A DNA stretch of 64,000 nucleotides from Lewinellaceae bacterium (lineage in GTDB: Bacteria; Bacteroidota; Bacteroidia; Chitinophagales; Saprospiraceae): the NCBI GenBank assembly GCA_020636225.1, contig JACJYI010000008.1:62001-126000 (forward strand), in the 5' to 3' direction. This document shows, piece after piece, positions 35,732 through 44,807 of this stretch. Within the stretch, counting starts at the first letter, position 1. The number at the start of each line of letters is the position of its first letter. Both the position numbers and the translations under genes were made by a program. The notes below the pieces were generated by a model. That model saw only the letters and a list, made by a program, of their open reading frames with translations, made no database searches and was not told where the DNA came from.

Positions 35732-36685
35732 ATGAATCGTATTCTAGCCAATGACGGGATCCATGCGTCGGGTCTCGAGATGTTGATCAAAGCCGGATTC
35801 CAGGTGGATACAGACCATGTTCCCCAGGACGACCTGGCCGCTGTGCTTCCCATCTATGACGCGATCATCGTTCGTTCGGCCACGAAAGTGCGCCAGGACC
35901 TGATCGATGGTTGCCCCGATCTCAAGGCGATCGCCCGGGGTGGTGTGGGGATGGACAATATTGATGTTGCCTACGCACGAGAAAAGGGGATCCATGTATT
36001 CAATACTCCGGCCGCTTCATCTCGTGCTGTCGCTGAGTTGACGATGGGGCATATCCTGGCCCTGTCACGGTTTTTGCACCTGGCGAACCGGGAGATGCCC
36101 GCCAAAGGGATTTCTGATTTCGGGGCCATGAAGAAGGCCTACAGCAAGGGGCGGGAGATCGAGGGTCAAACCCTGGGCATCGTCGGATTTGGAAGGATCG
36201 GTCAATCCCTGGCCCAGCTGGCCCTGGGAGCTGGCATGAAGGTCATCGCCTCCGATCCATTCGTGGAAGAGGCCGGATTGGCATGGGAGATCAGTGGCTA
36301 CGGGCCGGTCGAGGTCCGGATCCGGACCCGGCCCCTGGATGAAGTGCTGGCCAATGCTGACTTTCTGAGCGTCCATGTCCCATCCCTGGGTGGCAAGCCT
36401 TTGTTGGGTGCCGAGGAGATCCGTGCGTTGAAGAAAGGGGTCATTCTGGTCAATTCTGCTCGAGGGGGCATTATCGATGAGGATGCGCTTCTCAGTGCCC
36501 TGGAATTCGGACAGGTCGGGGGCGCTGGTCTGGATGTGTTCGTTGGTGAGCCTACACCTCGGGCCGAGTTGCTGAAGCACCCACGGATCTCCGTTTCCCC
36601 GCATATCGGGGCCTCCACGAATGAGGCACAGAGCCGGATCGGGGAGGAGCTGGCCAGGGGAATGATCGAATTCTTCAGGAAATAG
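35732..36685 (+). CDS. D-2-hydroxyacid dehydrogenase, phosphoglycerate-dehydrogenase-like
   Basis: A 317-residue NAD-dependent dehydrogenase. The N-terminal catalytic part contains ARGGVGMDNIDV, the Rossmann motif is LGIVGFGRIGQSLA, and the catalytic Arg and His lie in NSARGGIIDEDAL and SPHIGAST. It lacks the C-terminal ACT domain of long SerA enzymes and matches the short form seen in Bacteroidota. The serine-pathway role is likely but another 2-hydroxyacid cannot be excluded. Ends at a strong terminator. Confidence 0.9.
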   Translation: MNRILANDGIHASGLEMLIKAGFQVDTDHVPQDDLAAVLPIYDAIIVRSATKVRQDLIDGCPDLKAIARGGVGMDNIDVAYAREKGIHVFNTPAASSRAVAELTMGHILALSRFLHLANREMPAKGISDFGAMKKAYSKGREIEGQTLGIVGFGRIGQSLAQLALGAGMKVIASDPFVEEAGLAWEISGYGPVEVRIRTRPLDEVLANADFLSVHVPSLGGKPLLGAEEIRALKKGVILVNSARGGIIDEDALLSALEFGQVGGAGLDVFVGEPTPRAELLKHPRISVSPHIGASTNEAQSRIGEELARGMIEFFRK

Positions 36686-36703
36686 TCATCCTGATCGGTA
36701 TTG

Positions 36704-36738
36704 AAAAGGGGAGCCATGTCTGCATGGCTCCCCTTTTT
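36704..36738. terminator. Strong bidirectional terminator
   Basis: A perfect 15-bp stem (AAAAGGGGAGCCATG with CATGGCTCCCCTTTT) around TCTG. T-tracts occur on both strands. It separates the convergent hydroxyacid dehydrogenase and TPR lipoprotein genes. Confidence 0.95.
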
Positions 36739-36758
36739 CGTCGAAGAGGATCAAGTGA

Positions 36759-38186
36759 TTATTTCGCAGCCCGTACGGTCGTGCTTTCCTGGATCCAGCA
36801 GCCGACGAAGAAGGGAGCGCCTTCCTTGATGTTTCGCTGGAAGATGTCCTCAATGTTCGGCATGTATTTCGTGTATTGATTGATCAGCCGGTTGGCCTCT
36901 GCAGCGACGGACGGGTCTAGGTTTCGCGCGGTTTGCCATTTGTCGATGGCTGGCCAGGTGACGATCTGGCTATCCCATCCCCGGCCAGGACCGCACAACG
37001 GGCCAGAGGAGGCATACAGCTTGCCGATCAAGATATAGGGCGCTCCGGAATTCGGATCGAATTTGGCGGACTGGAGGGCTGATTGCCGCGACTTCCGGAA
37101 ATCCTTCAGGTGGGCATAGTAGATCTTGGCGATGATCAATTGATACTGAGCCTTCTTTGTCGGGTCAGAGGCTTCATTCGAAGCCTTCTCGAAGAGACTA
37201 ACAGCTTCCCTGAACCGGCCTGCCTGGAGGGCATCAAACGCTTGACGCCCGAATGAGGACTGATCGGCCACCTGGCAATTCTTCTGGATGAACTCATTCA
37301 TCCGGAGCATGCGGGGTTCCTCCGGAGATATCTTTCCCCAACGCAGCTTGCTGTAAACGGATTCCACAACATCACAATTGAGTGAATCTGCCTGATACTG
37401 CGGATAATAGTTCTGCAGATAGTAGGAAGCAGGGTAGAAGTCCTCTACGGCCTCAAATTCTTCCAAGCGTGAGGGAGCATAGCTTTCAACAATGGCAAAA
37501 TTCTCCTTCTCCTTGCTTTCCTCCAGGCCATGGGCCAGGATCTTCCGGATCAGGCCTGTATAGGTCTGCGCTTCGTTCATGGTGACCTCACCATTATTGA
37601 ATCGACTGATCAGGAGGTCAGTGAAGGGATTCAGGACAAAGGCAGGCGTCTTGAGCCCGTCTTTATCGATCGTTTCCTTGAACAAGGTGTAGATCTCCTC
37701 ATCCGAGGTATAGTCCCGGAAGGAATAATACAGGTCAAATGCCAGCAGACCCTTCAGGAAGTGATCCTTGGGATAGCAGCGGACGGCTGCATCATAGAGT
37801 TCCCGGATCTTGGCGATATACCCCACTCGTTCCAGGGAGTCAGTGGTTTGCTGGAAAAAGTATTTGTAGAATTTGGCGCCGTCTGTATACTGAATGGACC
37901 GTTTGCCATCCGCAGCAGGCGCCAGTTCGAAGGCGCGTTTCCAGTGAGGGAATGCGATTTCCAGATCATTTTCCCTGAGGAAGCCACGGTAGATCACGTG
38001 TTCATTCAAGGCGTCCTCTGGATAGGAAGAGGTGGAAAAGGTCGTGCATCCTTCGGCGAGTTCTTCAGGATTCTCGGTGACATATTTGTCGGGCACGCCG
38101 GGGTCAACAGTCTTTTCAACGGTTTTCGGTGTACAACTGCTGATCCCGAGAATGACCAGGAAAGGAAGAAACAATGAAATTTTCAT
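36759..38186 (-). CDS. TPR-like lipoprotein, paralogue A
   Basis: A 475-residue protein with a lipoprotein signal (FLVILGISSC). The rest is mostly alpha-helical with degenerate tetratricopeptide-type units, for example around FGRQAFDALQAGRFREAVSL and KKAQYQLIIAKIYYAHL. Shared marker motifs with the paralogue at 38351 are a N-terminal FRGFLREND/KENK-type helix, APAADGKR, and a C-terminal GCWI followed by polar residues (VGCWIQEST). No named family recognised. It is probably periplasmic or outer-membrane attached. A TACTTTTG box is 20 bases upstream of the ATG. Separated from paralogue B by a terminator. Confidence 0.75.
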   Translation of the reverse strand: MKISLFLPFLVILGISSCTPKTVEKTVDPGVPDKYVTENPEELAEGCTTFSTSSYPEDALNEHVIYRGFLRENDLEIAFPHWKRAFELAPAADGKRSIQYTDGAKFYKYFFQQTTDSLERVGYIAKIRELYDAAVRCYPKDHFLKGLLAFDLYYSFRDYTSDEEIYTLFKETIDKDGLKTPAFVLNPFTDLLISRFNNGEVTMNEAQTYTGLIRKILAHGLEESKEKENFAIVESYAPSRLEEFEAVEDFYPASYYLQNYYPQYQADSLNCDVVESVYSKLRWGKISPEEPRMLRMNEFIQKNCQVADQSSFGRQAFDALQAGRFREAVSLFEKASNEASDPTKKAQYQLIIAKIYYAHLKDFRKSRQSALQSAKFDPNSGAPYILIGKLYASSGPLCGPGRGWDSQIVTWPAIDKWQTARNLDPSVAAEANRLINQYTKYMPNIEDIFQRNIKEGAPFFVGCWIQESTTVRAAK

Positions 38187-38205
38187 GCTGATGAATTGGC
38201 GGACA

Positions 38206-38213
38206 CAAAAGTA
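38206..38213 (-). promoter_or_regulatory. -7 promoter box for TPR lipoprotein A
   Basis: TACTTTTG on the minus strand, exact TAnnTTTG match, 19 bases between the box and the ATG at 38186. Confidence 0.5.
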
Positions 38214-38296
38214 ATGTCTCTACACTAACAAGTGGCGTCTCATTCGGATAACCAAGAAAACGTTAAAAGACGGTTCAACCAGTATCTGGCTCAATG

Positions 38297-38330
38297 AAAA
38301 AGGGCTATCTGCGTGCCTGCAGATAGCCCT
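38297..38330 (-). terminator. Terminator after TPR paralogue B
   Basis: On the minus strand, a perfect 12-bp stem (AGGGCTATCTGC/GCAGATAGCCCT) with a six-base loop is followed by TTTTT. It ends the coaX-side reverse operon. Confidence 0.9.
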
Positions 38331-38350
38331 TGGTGCAATGTTTTGGCGGT

Positions 38351-39721
38351 TTACTTGTTGAATTTCAAGGTGACCGTTTCACCGATCCAACAACCTATGG
38401 AATAGGGTTGCCCCTCTTTCTTGCCCAACATGTGTCCATCTTCCAGGGACGGGCGTGACCCCATGAACCGGGAGATCCGTTCATTGACCTGATCGGCAAC
38501 TTCCGGGTCGATGGCCTTTGCGGCATAGTATTTCTCCATGGCAGCCAGGATGACACAACGCTGTTCGAAATCCGAGTCGCCGCAGGAGCGGTAGGATTTA
38601 GCATACATGTCACCGATCAGGATCAGGGGCTGGCCCCAGTCAGGTCGCAACTTCAGGGCTTTCCGAGCGTGCTCACGCGCGGTGGTGTACCGATCGAACT
38701 GACGAAACTCAATGGAAGCCAGGGCCTGGTAATAGTCGGCCAATTTGTTCGGGTCGCTTTCCTGGCTGATGGCCTGATTATATTTTTCAATGGCATCGCC
38801 GTATTTGCCTTCATCATAGAGAGCCTTGGCATGGGCGCCGGGGTTGCTGGCGTAGAACTCAGCCAGTACCTTGGCATTGACCTCGGCGGCGTATGCTTCA
38901 TATTTGGTCTTCAGCTCGACCATCAGGGGGTCGGCATCTGAGCAGTCCTGGCCGGCGAGTTTCAGATAGATCTCCTTGATCAGTTCACCATTTTCCGGAT
39001 CTGCACGGTATTGGGGCTCGAGCTTGTTCTTGAACCAGGTACAATCGAACAGGGTGCCTTCGATCTGGGCCAAGGTAGGCAACATGGCATCCTTGGCTTG
39101 CTGATATTGTGCAGAGTAGGTCTTGTTGTTGGCAATATTATGGTCGGCGATCTCCATGAGCTGGGTGAAGATGCTGCGTGCTTCCCCTTCGCTCACCCGC
39201 TTGTTCTTGAATTGATCCACCAGCACATAGGCCATGGGAACCAGAACGATATACTCTGCATCTTTCCCGGTCGCATCGATGGATGACTTCAGGGCAGCAT
39301 ATGTGTCCGGGTAGGGCGTGGCGAGGTTGTAGAACATGTAATACCCCTTTCTTCCCATAGCCGGCCCGACCTTCCCAGTACACGCGGCCTCCTGGTCGAA
39401 AATGGCCAGGGCTTCTTTGCGGAAGGCCTCTTTTTGAGCCGGGTCGGTGGCGGATTCATACTTCTTGATGTAGAACTGTTCGCCATCATAGAAATGATCA
39501 ATTCGCTTTCCATCTGCAGCGGGGGCCTGCTTGTAAAGCTTTTCCCAGTAAGAGAAAGCCTGATCGAACTTGTTCTCCTTGAGGAATCCCTTATAGACCA
39601 CATGGTCCTGGATGAGGTCATCCTGGTTGGGTTTCCCAACCCACGTCTCGCATTGCCCCAAGGCAATACCGGAGAAAAGTATCACTGTGGTGGATACAAG
39701 AATTACACGAATCAAAAGCAT
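38351..39721 (-). CDS. TPR-like exported protein, paralogue B
   Basis: A 456-residue protein. The ATG at 39721 is preferred to a TTG nine bases upstream. The signal peptide ends GIALGQ with a Cys next in QCETW. Helical repeat units recur in the second half (AKALYDEGKYGDAIEKYNQA). It shares FLKENKFDQAF, QAPAADGKR and a C-terminal SIGCWIGET motif with paralogue A. Only one base separates it from the outer-membrane protein gene, so it is almost certainly co-expressed with purH-coaX-OMP. Molecular role unknown; the context suggests envelope assembly. Confidence 0.78.
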   Translation of the reverse strand: MLLIRVILVSTTVILFSGIALGQCETWVGKPNQDDLIQDHVVYKGFLKENKFDQAFSYWEKLYKQAPAADGKRIDHFYDGEQFYIKKYESATDPAQKEAFRKEALAIFDQEAACTGKVGPAMGRKGYYMFYNLATPYPDTYAALKSSIDATGKDAEYIVLVPMAYVLVDQFKNKRVSEGEARSIFTQLMEIADHNIANNKTYSAQYQQAKDAMLPTLAQIEGTLFDCTWFKNKLEPQYRADPENGELIKEIYLKLAGQDCSDADPLMVELKTKYEAYAAEVNAKVLAEFYASNPGAHAKALYDEGKYGDAIEKYNQAISQESDPNKLADYYQALASIEFRQFDRYTTAREHARKALKLRPDWGQPLILIGDMYAKSYRSCGDSDFEQRCVILAAMEKYYAAKAIDPEVADQVNERISRFMGSRPSLEDGHMLGKKEGQPYSIGCWIGETVTLKFNK

Positions 39722-39722
39722 A

Positions 39723-41084
39723 TCAATCAAATTTACGCTTGTAGAACCAAGAATTATCGTTCAAAGTTGCAGCCAGGCGGATGCGAAAATAGGTGTCCTG
39801 CTGAATTTCGGAATTCCCCCGTCGTCCTGCTTCCAGCGCCAGATCCATAAAGGAGATTTGTTGACGTGGCAGCAGAACGGGAAATCCAAAGCCGATCTGC
39901 AGGCCAATGGCATCGAATGTCTGGCCATTGATGACCCGCGGGTCCTGCTCATAGAACAGGCCGGCCCGGTACCGGATCCGACGGAAATAGTTTCGAAAGG
40001 AATTGACATCGGGTGTCCATTCTCCGCCAGTACTGATCCGCATGGTATTCTGGTACGTCAGACCCAGGTCCTGCTTGTCAGCTAGTTCGAAGGACTCCCA
40101 GAAATTGTATTCGACATTGATGCCCACCTGGTAGCGGCTCCCACGGGTATAGGCCCAGCCAAGACCCAGTTGTCCCGGCAAACTGCCTTTCCCTTTTTCA
40201 TCCCGGGTGAACAACAGGGTGTCACGGGCCAGGAAACTGGAAGATGTGTAGGGGATATTGATCCGTTCGATCAACCGGTCAGAGAAGGTGTTGAATCCAG
40301 AGCCGGCATGGCCATAGACACCAAAGGTCATCGCCCGGCGGTTGTAGATTTTCTGGGGATCTTCTGATTCAGGGTCCAGATAATGCTTGTACATCAACCC
40401 GGCCTGCCATCGAAATCCTCGGACATTCATGGTCGCAAAGGAGCGGGTGGAGTAGGGAGCCACCTCCTGGATCAGGTCCAGCTGGGAATTGTTCTCGATC
40501 CGTCCGAAAACATAGCCGAGTTGGAGACCGACAGACAAGCCCTTGTACTTGGCGCCAGTCGCCCAGGCGACCTGGGTCAGTCCGCCCTCTCCGGTAAAGA
40601 TGCTTTTGATGGTATCGATGCCGGCAATGTCCTGAGTCAACTCGACGTCATATCCTACCAGACTCAGTGGGCTGGCCGAGAATCCGGTGGCATAGTCCCA
40701 GTGCGAGACCTTCTTGTCCAGGATCTCATTGATGCGGGATTTCAGGGGAAAGGCAAGCGACAGGTAGTCCAGATTTCCTGACCAGACTGCCTGCGACGAA
40801 CCATTCTGCTCGAACTGATTGTACCGACTGAACAGGCCGAACTCCAGGGACGTGGTCTGCAAATAGGGCAGGCTTGCCGGGTTGCCCGGGTTGACCCTGT
40901 AGGGATCCGTCCAGGCACCAAAAAGGCCGCCGGTCGCACCGGTTTGATTGAAGTCGCCGCGGTAAACGTCGCCAATTCCGTAACGGGTAATGGGTGAATT
41001 GTCCTTGGGTTGGGCGAGAGCCAGAAATGGCACCAGCACGCCAAAGATGAACAGTGCAGTCAGCTTATCCAGCATCGAAGGCAT
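39723..41084 (-). CDS. Outer-membrane beta-barrel protein of a coaX-linked Bacteroidota family
   Basis: A 453-residue protein with a signal peptide ending LALAQ. After it, SPITRYGIGDVYRGDFNQTG and RVNPGNPASLPYLQ match, from memory, a Bacteroidota outer-membrane family whose N-terminus reads similarly (SPYSRYG ... NPAS) and that lies near coaX. The remainder alternates aromatic and polar residues as in barrel strands and ends in YKRKFD. Function unknown. It overlaps coaX by about 20 bases and abuts TPR paralogue B. Confidence 0.82.
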   Translation of the reverse strand: MPSMLDKLTALFIFGVLVPFLALAQPKDNSPITRYGIGDVYRGDFNQTGATGGLFGAWTDPYRVNPGNPASLPYLQTTSLEFGLFSRYNQFEQNGSSQAVWSGNLDYLSLAFPLKSRINEILDKKVSHWDYATGFSASPLSLVGYDVELTQDIAGIDTIKSIFTGEGGLTQVAWATGAKYKGLSVGLQLGYVFGRIENNSQLDLIQEVAPYSTRSFATMNVRGFRWQAGLMYKHYLDPESEDPQKIYNRRAMTFGVYGHAGSGFNTFSDRLIERINIPYTSSSFLARDTLLFTRDEKGKGSLPGQLGLGWAYTRGSRYQVGINVEYNFWESFELADKQDLGLTYQNTMRISTGGEWTPDVNSFRNYFRRIRYRAGLFYEQDPRVINGQTFDAIGLQIGFGFPVLLPRQQISFMDLALEAGRRGNSEIQQDTYFRIRLAATLNDNSWFYKRKFD

Positions 41085-41793
41085 AGGTCAGAATTTGATT
41101 GAGGCCGATCAGGACGAGCTCAGGATGTGCAAATATCAAAGAATTCAGGTGGTTGGCCAAAAAAACCAGATCACCGCCTGTTACGATGACGTTAAGGTTT
41201 GGATGTTTCTGGCGATATCGGGTGATCATGCCCTCCAGCTCGCAGATGCCACCCCATTGGGCTCCGGCCAGCAAGGCTCCCGCAGTGTCCGTCCCCGGCC
41301 AGGGCGGATCGTCCTGCCATTCGGCCAACGGGAGGCGAGCCGTAAACGAATGCATGGCCTGCAGGCGCATCCGGAGCCCCGGTGAAATACTGCCTCCCCG
41401 ATAGAGCAGGCCTTCTTCCAACAAATCGACGGTGATGCAGGTACCTGCATCGATCACGAGAAAGGGTGGCTGATACCCCAGTGCCAGGGCGCCTGCAAGA
41501 CCGGCTATCCTGTCTCGCCCGAGTGTTTCAGGTGTCCGATAGGCGTTGGTGAACGGCAGGGGAGTGTGATGGTCCAGTTCCATCCAAGGCACCATCGCAT
41601 CCAACCAGCCAGGCAACCATTCTGGGATGGATCCTGTAGCACTGATCATGGCGCGACTGATGCGGAATGGCTGCACCCATGCTGTCAGATCCTCCGGTGT
41701 CATAGCGGTGAATGTCTCCGCCTCTGTCAGGTGTGCCTGTTCAAAGATGCCTCCCTTGATCCGGGTATTGCCAATGTCCAGAATGAGGTGCAT
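41065..41793 (-). CDS. coaX: Type III pantothenate kinase
   Basis: A 242-residue kinase that phosphorylates pantothenate, the first step of coenzyme A synthesis. Signatures are the N-terminal LDIGNTRIKGG phosphate-binding loop, FLVIDAGTCITVDLL near residue 115 and GGSISPGLRMRLQAM. The ATG at 41793 shares its first base with the purH stop codon (TGATG), so translation is likely coupled. Confidence 0.95.
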   Translation of the reverse strand: MHLILDIGNTRIKGGIFEQAHLTEAETFTAMTPEDLTAWVQPFRISRAMISATGSIPEWLPGWLDAMVPWMELDHHTPLPFTNAYRTPETLGRDRIAGLAGALALGYQPPFLVIDAGTCITVDLLEEGLLYRGGSISPGLRMRLQAMHSFTARLPLAEWQDDPPWPGTDTAGALLAGAQWGGICELEGMITRYRQKHPNLNVIVTGGDLVFLANHLNSLIFAHPELVLIGLNQILTYAFDAG

Positions 41794-43319
41794 CAATGCT
41801 TGAAATGGCGATTACCCGTAAACACCATGGCCATCTGGTGGTCGTCGCAATAGGCAATGCTGTCCTTGTCCTTGACACTGCCCCCCGGCTGGATGACCGC
41901 AGTGATACCGGCCTGGTCGGCAATTTCTACACAGTCAGGAAAGGGAAAGAAGGCGTCGGATGCCATGACCGCTCCTTCAAGGTCGAACCCGAAGGCCGTT
42001 GCCTTGGTAATGGCCTGTTTGAGGGCATCGACGCGCGAGGTTTGACCGCAGCCCATGCCCAGCAGCTGTTTGTCCCTGACCAGGACGATGGTATTGCTCT
42101 TGAGATGCTTGACACAAATATTGGCAAAGAGCAGGTCGGTGATCTGTTGTTCAGTGGGAGCGATCCGGGTAACGGTTTGCAGATCGGCTGGCTGTTCCCT
42201 GCGATTGTCAAAGTCCTGTACCAACAGACCGTTGAGCAGGCTGCGGACCTGTTCGACCGGGTGGAAGAATGCAGGGAATTGCAGGAGGATCCGATTCTTT
42301 TTGGCCTGCAGGATGTCCAGAGCCTCCCGGGAGAAAGAAGGGGCGAGCAGGACTTCATAGAAGATCTCATCAATGGCCCTGGCCGTTTCGGCATCAATCT
42401 CGCGATTGGCCGCCAGTATGCCTCCAAAGGCGGAAACAGGATCACCAGCGAGGGCATGCTGCCAGGCATCCAGCAAAGTCGGGCGAGTCGCCACACCGCA
42501 GGCATTGGTATGCTTGATCACGACAAACGTCGGATCGGATGATTCAAATTCGCTGATCAGAGTCAGGGCCGCATCCACATCGACCAGGTTGTTGTAGGAT
42601 AACTCTTTACCGTGCAATTGGTGGACGGCCTCCTCCAGGTGTCCGTAGAACGTACCACGCTGGTGGGGGTTTTCTCCGTATCGCAGGGCCTTGGCAGGAC
42701 TGGCATGAACGGAATATACCCCTTTGGGTTGTTGCCGTTGAAAGTAGTGGCTGATCGCTGAATCATAGGCAGCACTGACCTGGAATGCCCGGGAAGCGAA
42801 ATACTGGCGGTCTTCCAGATCTGTCCGTCCTTTCTTCTCCTTCAGGATCCGCAGGCATTCATCATATTCCTCACGGCAGGGAATGATCACCACATCCTGG
42901 TAATTCTTGGCAGCAGCCCGGATCAGGGATATGCCACCGATGTCGATCTTTTCAATGATGGCAGAGTGGTCTGAGGTTTTCTGGACCGTTTCTTCGAACG
43001 GATACAGGTCGACGATCACCAGGTCGATCTCCGGAATCTCATAGGTGGCCAGTTGGGAAAGATGGTCATCTTCTCGCCGGGCCAGGATACCGCCGAAGAT
43101 CTTCGGGTGAAGGGTCTTCACTCGACCATCGAGGATGGAAGGGTAGTCCGTCAGGTCCTCCACCGGTACGACCGATATGCCCAGGGATTCAATGAATGTC
43201 TGTGTCCCTCCGGTAGAATACAGGGTGACATCCATGTCATCGAGTTGCCGGAGGATGGGTTCCAGGCCATCCTTGTAAAAAACGGAGACCAGGGCGGAGC
43301 GAATAGGGCGGGAAGACAT
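41793..43319 (-). CDS. purH: Bifunctional AICAR formyltransferase/IMP cyclohydrolase
   Basis: A 508-residue enzyme for the last two steps of IMP synthesis. The N-terminal MGS-like cyclohydrolase domain contains LYSTGGTQTFIESLG, and the C-terminal formyltransferase domain contains VIKHTNACGVATRP, GDPVSAFGGILAANR and SDAFFPFPDCVEIADQAG. Length is typical. First gene of the reverse purH-coaX-OMP-TPR operon. A TACCTTTG box lies 23 bases upstream. Together with purA it makes two IMP/AMP pathway enzymes in the window. Confidence 0.96.
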   Translation of the reverse strand: MSSRPIRSALVSVFYKDGLEPILRQLDDMDVTLYSTGGTQTFIESLGISVVPVEDLTDYPSILDGRVKTLHPKIFGGILARREDDHLSQLATYEIPEIDLVIVDLYPFEETVQKTSDHSAIIEKIDIGGISLIRAAAKNYQDVVIIPCREEYDECLRILKEKKGRTDLEDRQYFASRAFQVSAAYDSAISHYFQRQQPKGVYSVHASPAKALRYGENPHQRGTFYGHLEEAVHQLHGKELSYNNLVDVDAALTLISEFESSDPTFVVIKHTNACGVATRPTLLDAWQHALAGDPVSAFGGILAANREIDAETARAIDEIFYEVLLAPSFSREALDILQAKKNRILLQFPAFFHPVEQVRSLLNGLLVQDFDNRREQPADLQTVTRIAPTEQQITDLLFANICVKHLKSNTIVLVRDKQLLGMGCGQTSRVDALKQAITKATAFGFDLEGAVMASDAFFPFPDCVEIADQAGITAVIQPGGSVKDKDSIAYCDDHQMAMVFTGNRHFKH

Positions 43320-43341
43320 AGGAAGGGGAGATTTGAGGGGG

Positions 43342-43349
43342 CAAAGGTA
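43342..43349 (-). promoter_or_regulatory. -7 promoter box for the purH operon
   Basis: TACCTTTG, exact TAnnTTTG match on the minus strand, 22 bases from the purH ATG. Confidence 0.5.
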
Positions 43350-43417
43350 GCAAGACGCGCACGAAAAGGAGCGACCCGGGACTCATTTCATCCTGTCAAT
43401 TCGTCAATGGCAATGGG

Positions 43418-44002
43418 TTATTTCAGGGTGAGGATGTTTCCCATGGAGTAGCACACCCGACATCGCGCCTCATATTCCTGTTTTTCACCCAGCAAGACGG
43501 TTTGTTCGTCCGGGCTCAACCGATAGGAATGGGTGGCCAGGTTGCCACAATGGTTGCAGATCGCGTGGACCTTGGTGATATACTCCGCCATGGCCAGCAG
43601 GGCTGGCATCGGGCCAAAGGGTTGGCCCCGGAAATCCATGTCCAGGCCGGCAACGATCACCCGAACACCCTTCAGGGCCAGCTGCTCGCAGACCTTCGGA
43701 AGGTCGTCATCAAAGAACTGGGCTTCATCAATGCCGATCACATTGATTTCCTCATGGATAAGGAGCAGTTCGCGGGCGCTTTGGATGGGTGTGGAGGGAA
43801 TGCTGTTGGCGTCATGGGAAACGACCTCGTCGCGGCTGTAGCGGACATCGATGGCTGGCTTGAAAATCGCCGCTTTCTGATGGGCGATCCGGGCCCGACG
43901 CATCCTGCGGATCAATTCCTCGGTCTTGCCGGAAAACATGCTGCCGCAAATGACTTCGATCCAGCCGCTGCGCTGGTTTCGGAAGGAGGGTTCCAGGAAC
44001 AT
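43418..44002 (-). CDS. tdk: Thymidine kinase (type II)
   Basis: A 194-residue enzyme that phosphorylates thymidine in nucleotide salvage. The P-loop is GSMFSGKTEELIRR near residue 21; the Mg/substrate region is GIDEAQFFDD near residue 95; and the lasso with structural zinc is seen as CNHCGN and CRVC. Length and motifs match bacterial type II Tdk. Confidence 0.96.
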   Translation of the reverse strand: MFLEPSFRNQRSGWIEVICGSMFSGKTEELIRRMRRARIAHQKAAIFKPAIDVRYSRDEVVSHDANSIPSTPIQSARELLLIHEEINVIGIDEAQFFDDDLPKVCEQLALKGVRVIVAGLDMDFRGQPFGPMPALLAMAEYITKVHAICNHCGNLATHSYRLSPDEQTVLLGEKQEYEARCRVCYSMGNILTLK

Positions 44003-44007
44003 TTCTC

Positions 44008-44015
44008 TACCTTTG
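44008..44015 (+). promoter_or_regulatory. Candidate -7 promoter box for the 44084 gene
   Basis: TACCTTTG, exact TAnnTTTG match, 68 bases before the ATG at 44084 and just upstream of the divergent tdk gene. Confidence 0.45.
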
Positions 44016-44083
44016 ATGCACGAAGGCCGCCGTGGTCATCGTTATGCTGCAAATTAACGCAATTCGCGTCAGACACCCCGCTC

Positions 44084-44803
44084 ATGGAACACAGACAAGC
44101 CCGGATTCTGCTCCAAAAGATCAATCGGCTATTTGATGCCATCACCGCTTCCGATGCCCCTCCTTCACGTATTGAAGTGGACCTGTTGCACGATTATACC
44201 CGCCAATTCTATGAGAGCCTGAATACCCGGGAGACAATCGAGGACAAACCTGCCCAGCCAGCTGTCGCGGTCAAGGTGCAACCTCCTCAAACCGTCGAGC
44301 AAATGGTGGAGCCACAACCGGAAAGAAAGGAGGTCCCGGTGGAATCGCCACCATCCCCTGTTGCAGAGCCGGTGGACATGCCGTCCCCGATAGATAGCCC
44401 CCCTGTCACTCCTGACACGGCTCCGGCACCACCACCACCACCACCTCCTCCTCTGGAAGTACCTGTATCTTCTCCGGCTCAGAAGTCGCCCCGGTCGGAA
44501 TTCGATGTCCTGTTCACGACCGAGGAGGCGAAAGACCTGTCGGACAAGCTTCGCACCAGTCCGATTGACGATCTTTCCAGAGCCATGGGGATCAATGAGC
44601 GGTTCCTCACGATCAACGAGCTCTTCCACGGGGATCATGAGAATTTCGACCAGGTACTCCGGCGGCTCAATGAGCTGCCCTCCTTCGAGTCTGCCCGTCT
44701 CTATCTTGAAGAAGAGGTTATTCCCCGATATGACTGGCTGGACAAGACACGGGCCAAGAAAGCCGGGATATTTATCCGATTGATCCGTCGCCGATATCTC
44801 TGA
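44084..44803 (+). CDS. Proline-rich-linker protein of unknown function
   Basis: A 239-residue soluble protein; the ATG at 44084 is used because the frame upstream is only the antisense of tdk. Residues ~1-45 form a helical N-terminus, ~50-125 are a Pro/Val/Glu-rich linker with eight consecutive prolines (PPPPPPPP), and ~140-239 are a compact helical domain (EFDVLFTTEEAKDLSDKL ... INERFLTINELFHGD) that I know as a recurrent unnamed Bacteroidota domain. The polyproline run should require EF-P for efficient translation. Precedes rhomboid by 4 bases. Confidence 0.75.
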   Translation: MEHRQARILLQKINRLFDAITASDAPPSRIEVDLLHDYTRQFYESLNTRETIEDKPAQPAVAVKVQPPQTVEQMVEPQPERKEVPVESPPSPVAEPVDMPSPIDSPPVTPDTAPAPPPPPPPPLEVPVSSPAQKSPRSEFDVLFTTEEAKDLSDKLRTSPIDDLSRAMGINERFLTINELFHGDHENFDQVLRRLNELPSFESARLYLEEEVIPRYDWLDKTRAKKAGIFIRLIRRRYL

Positions 44804-44807
44804 GCGG

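Noticed and set aside
43502..44083. Upstream extension of the proline-rich protein across tdk
   Set aside because: It is the antisense of tdk. The real start is at 44084.
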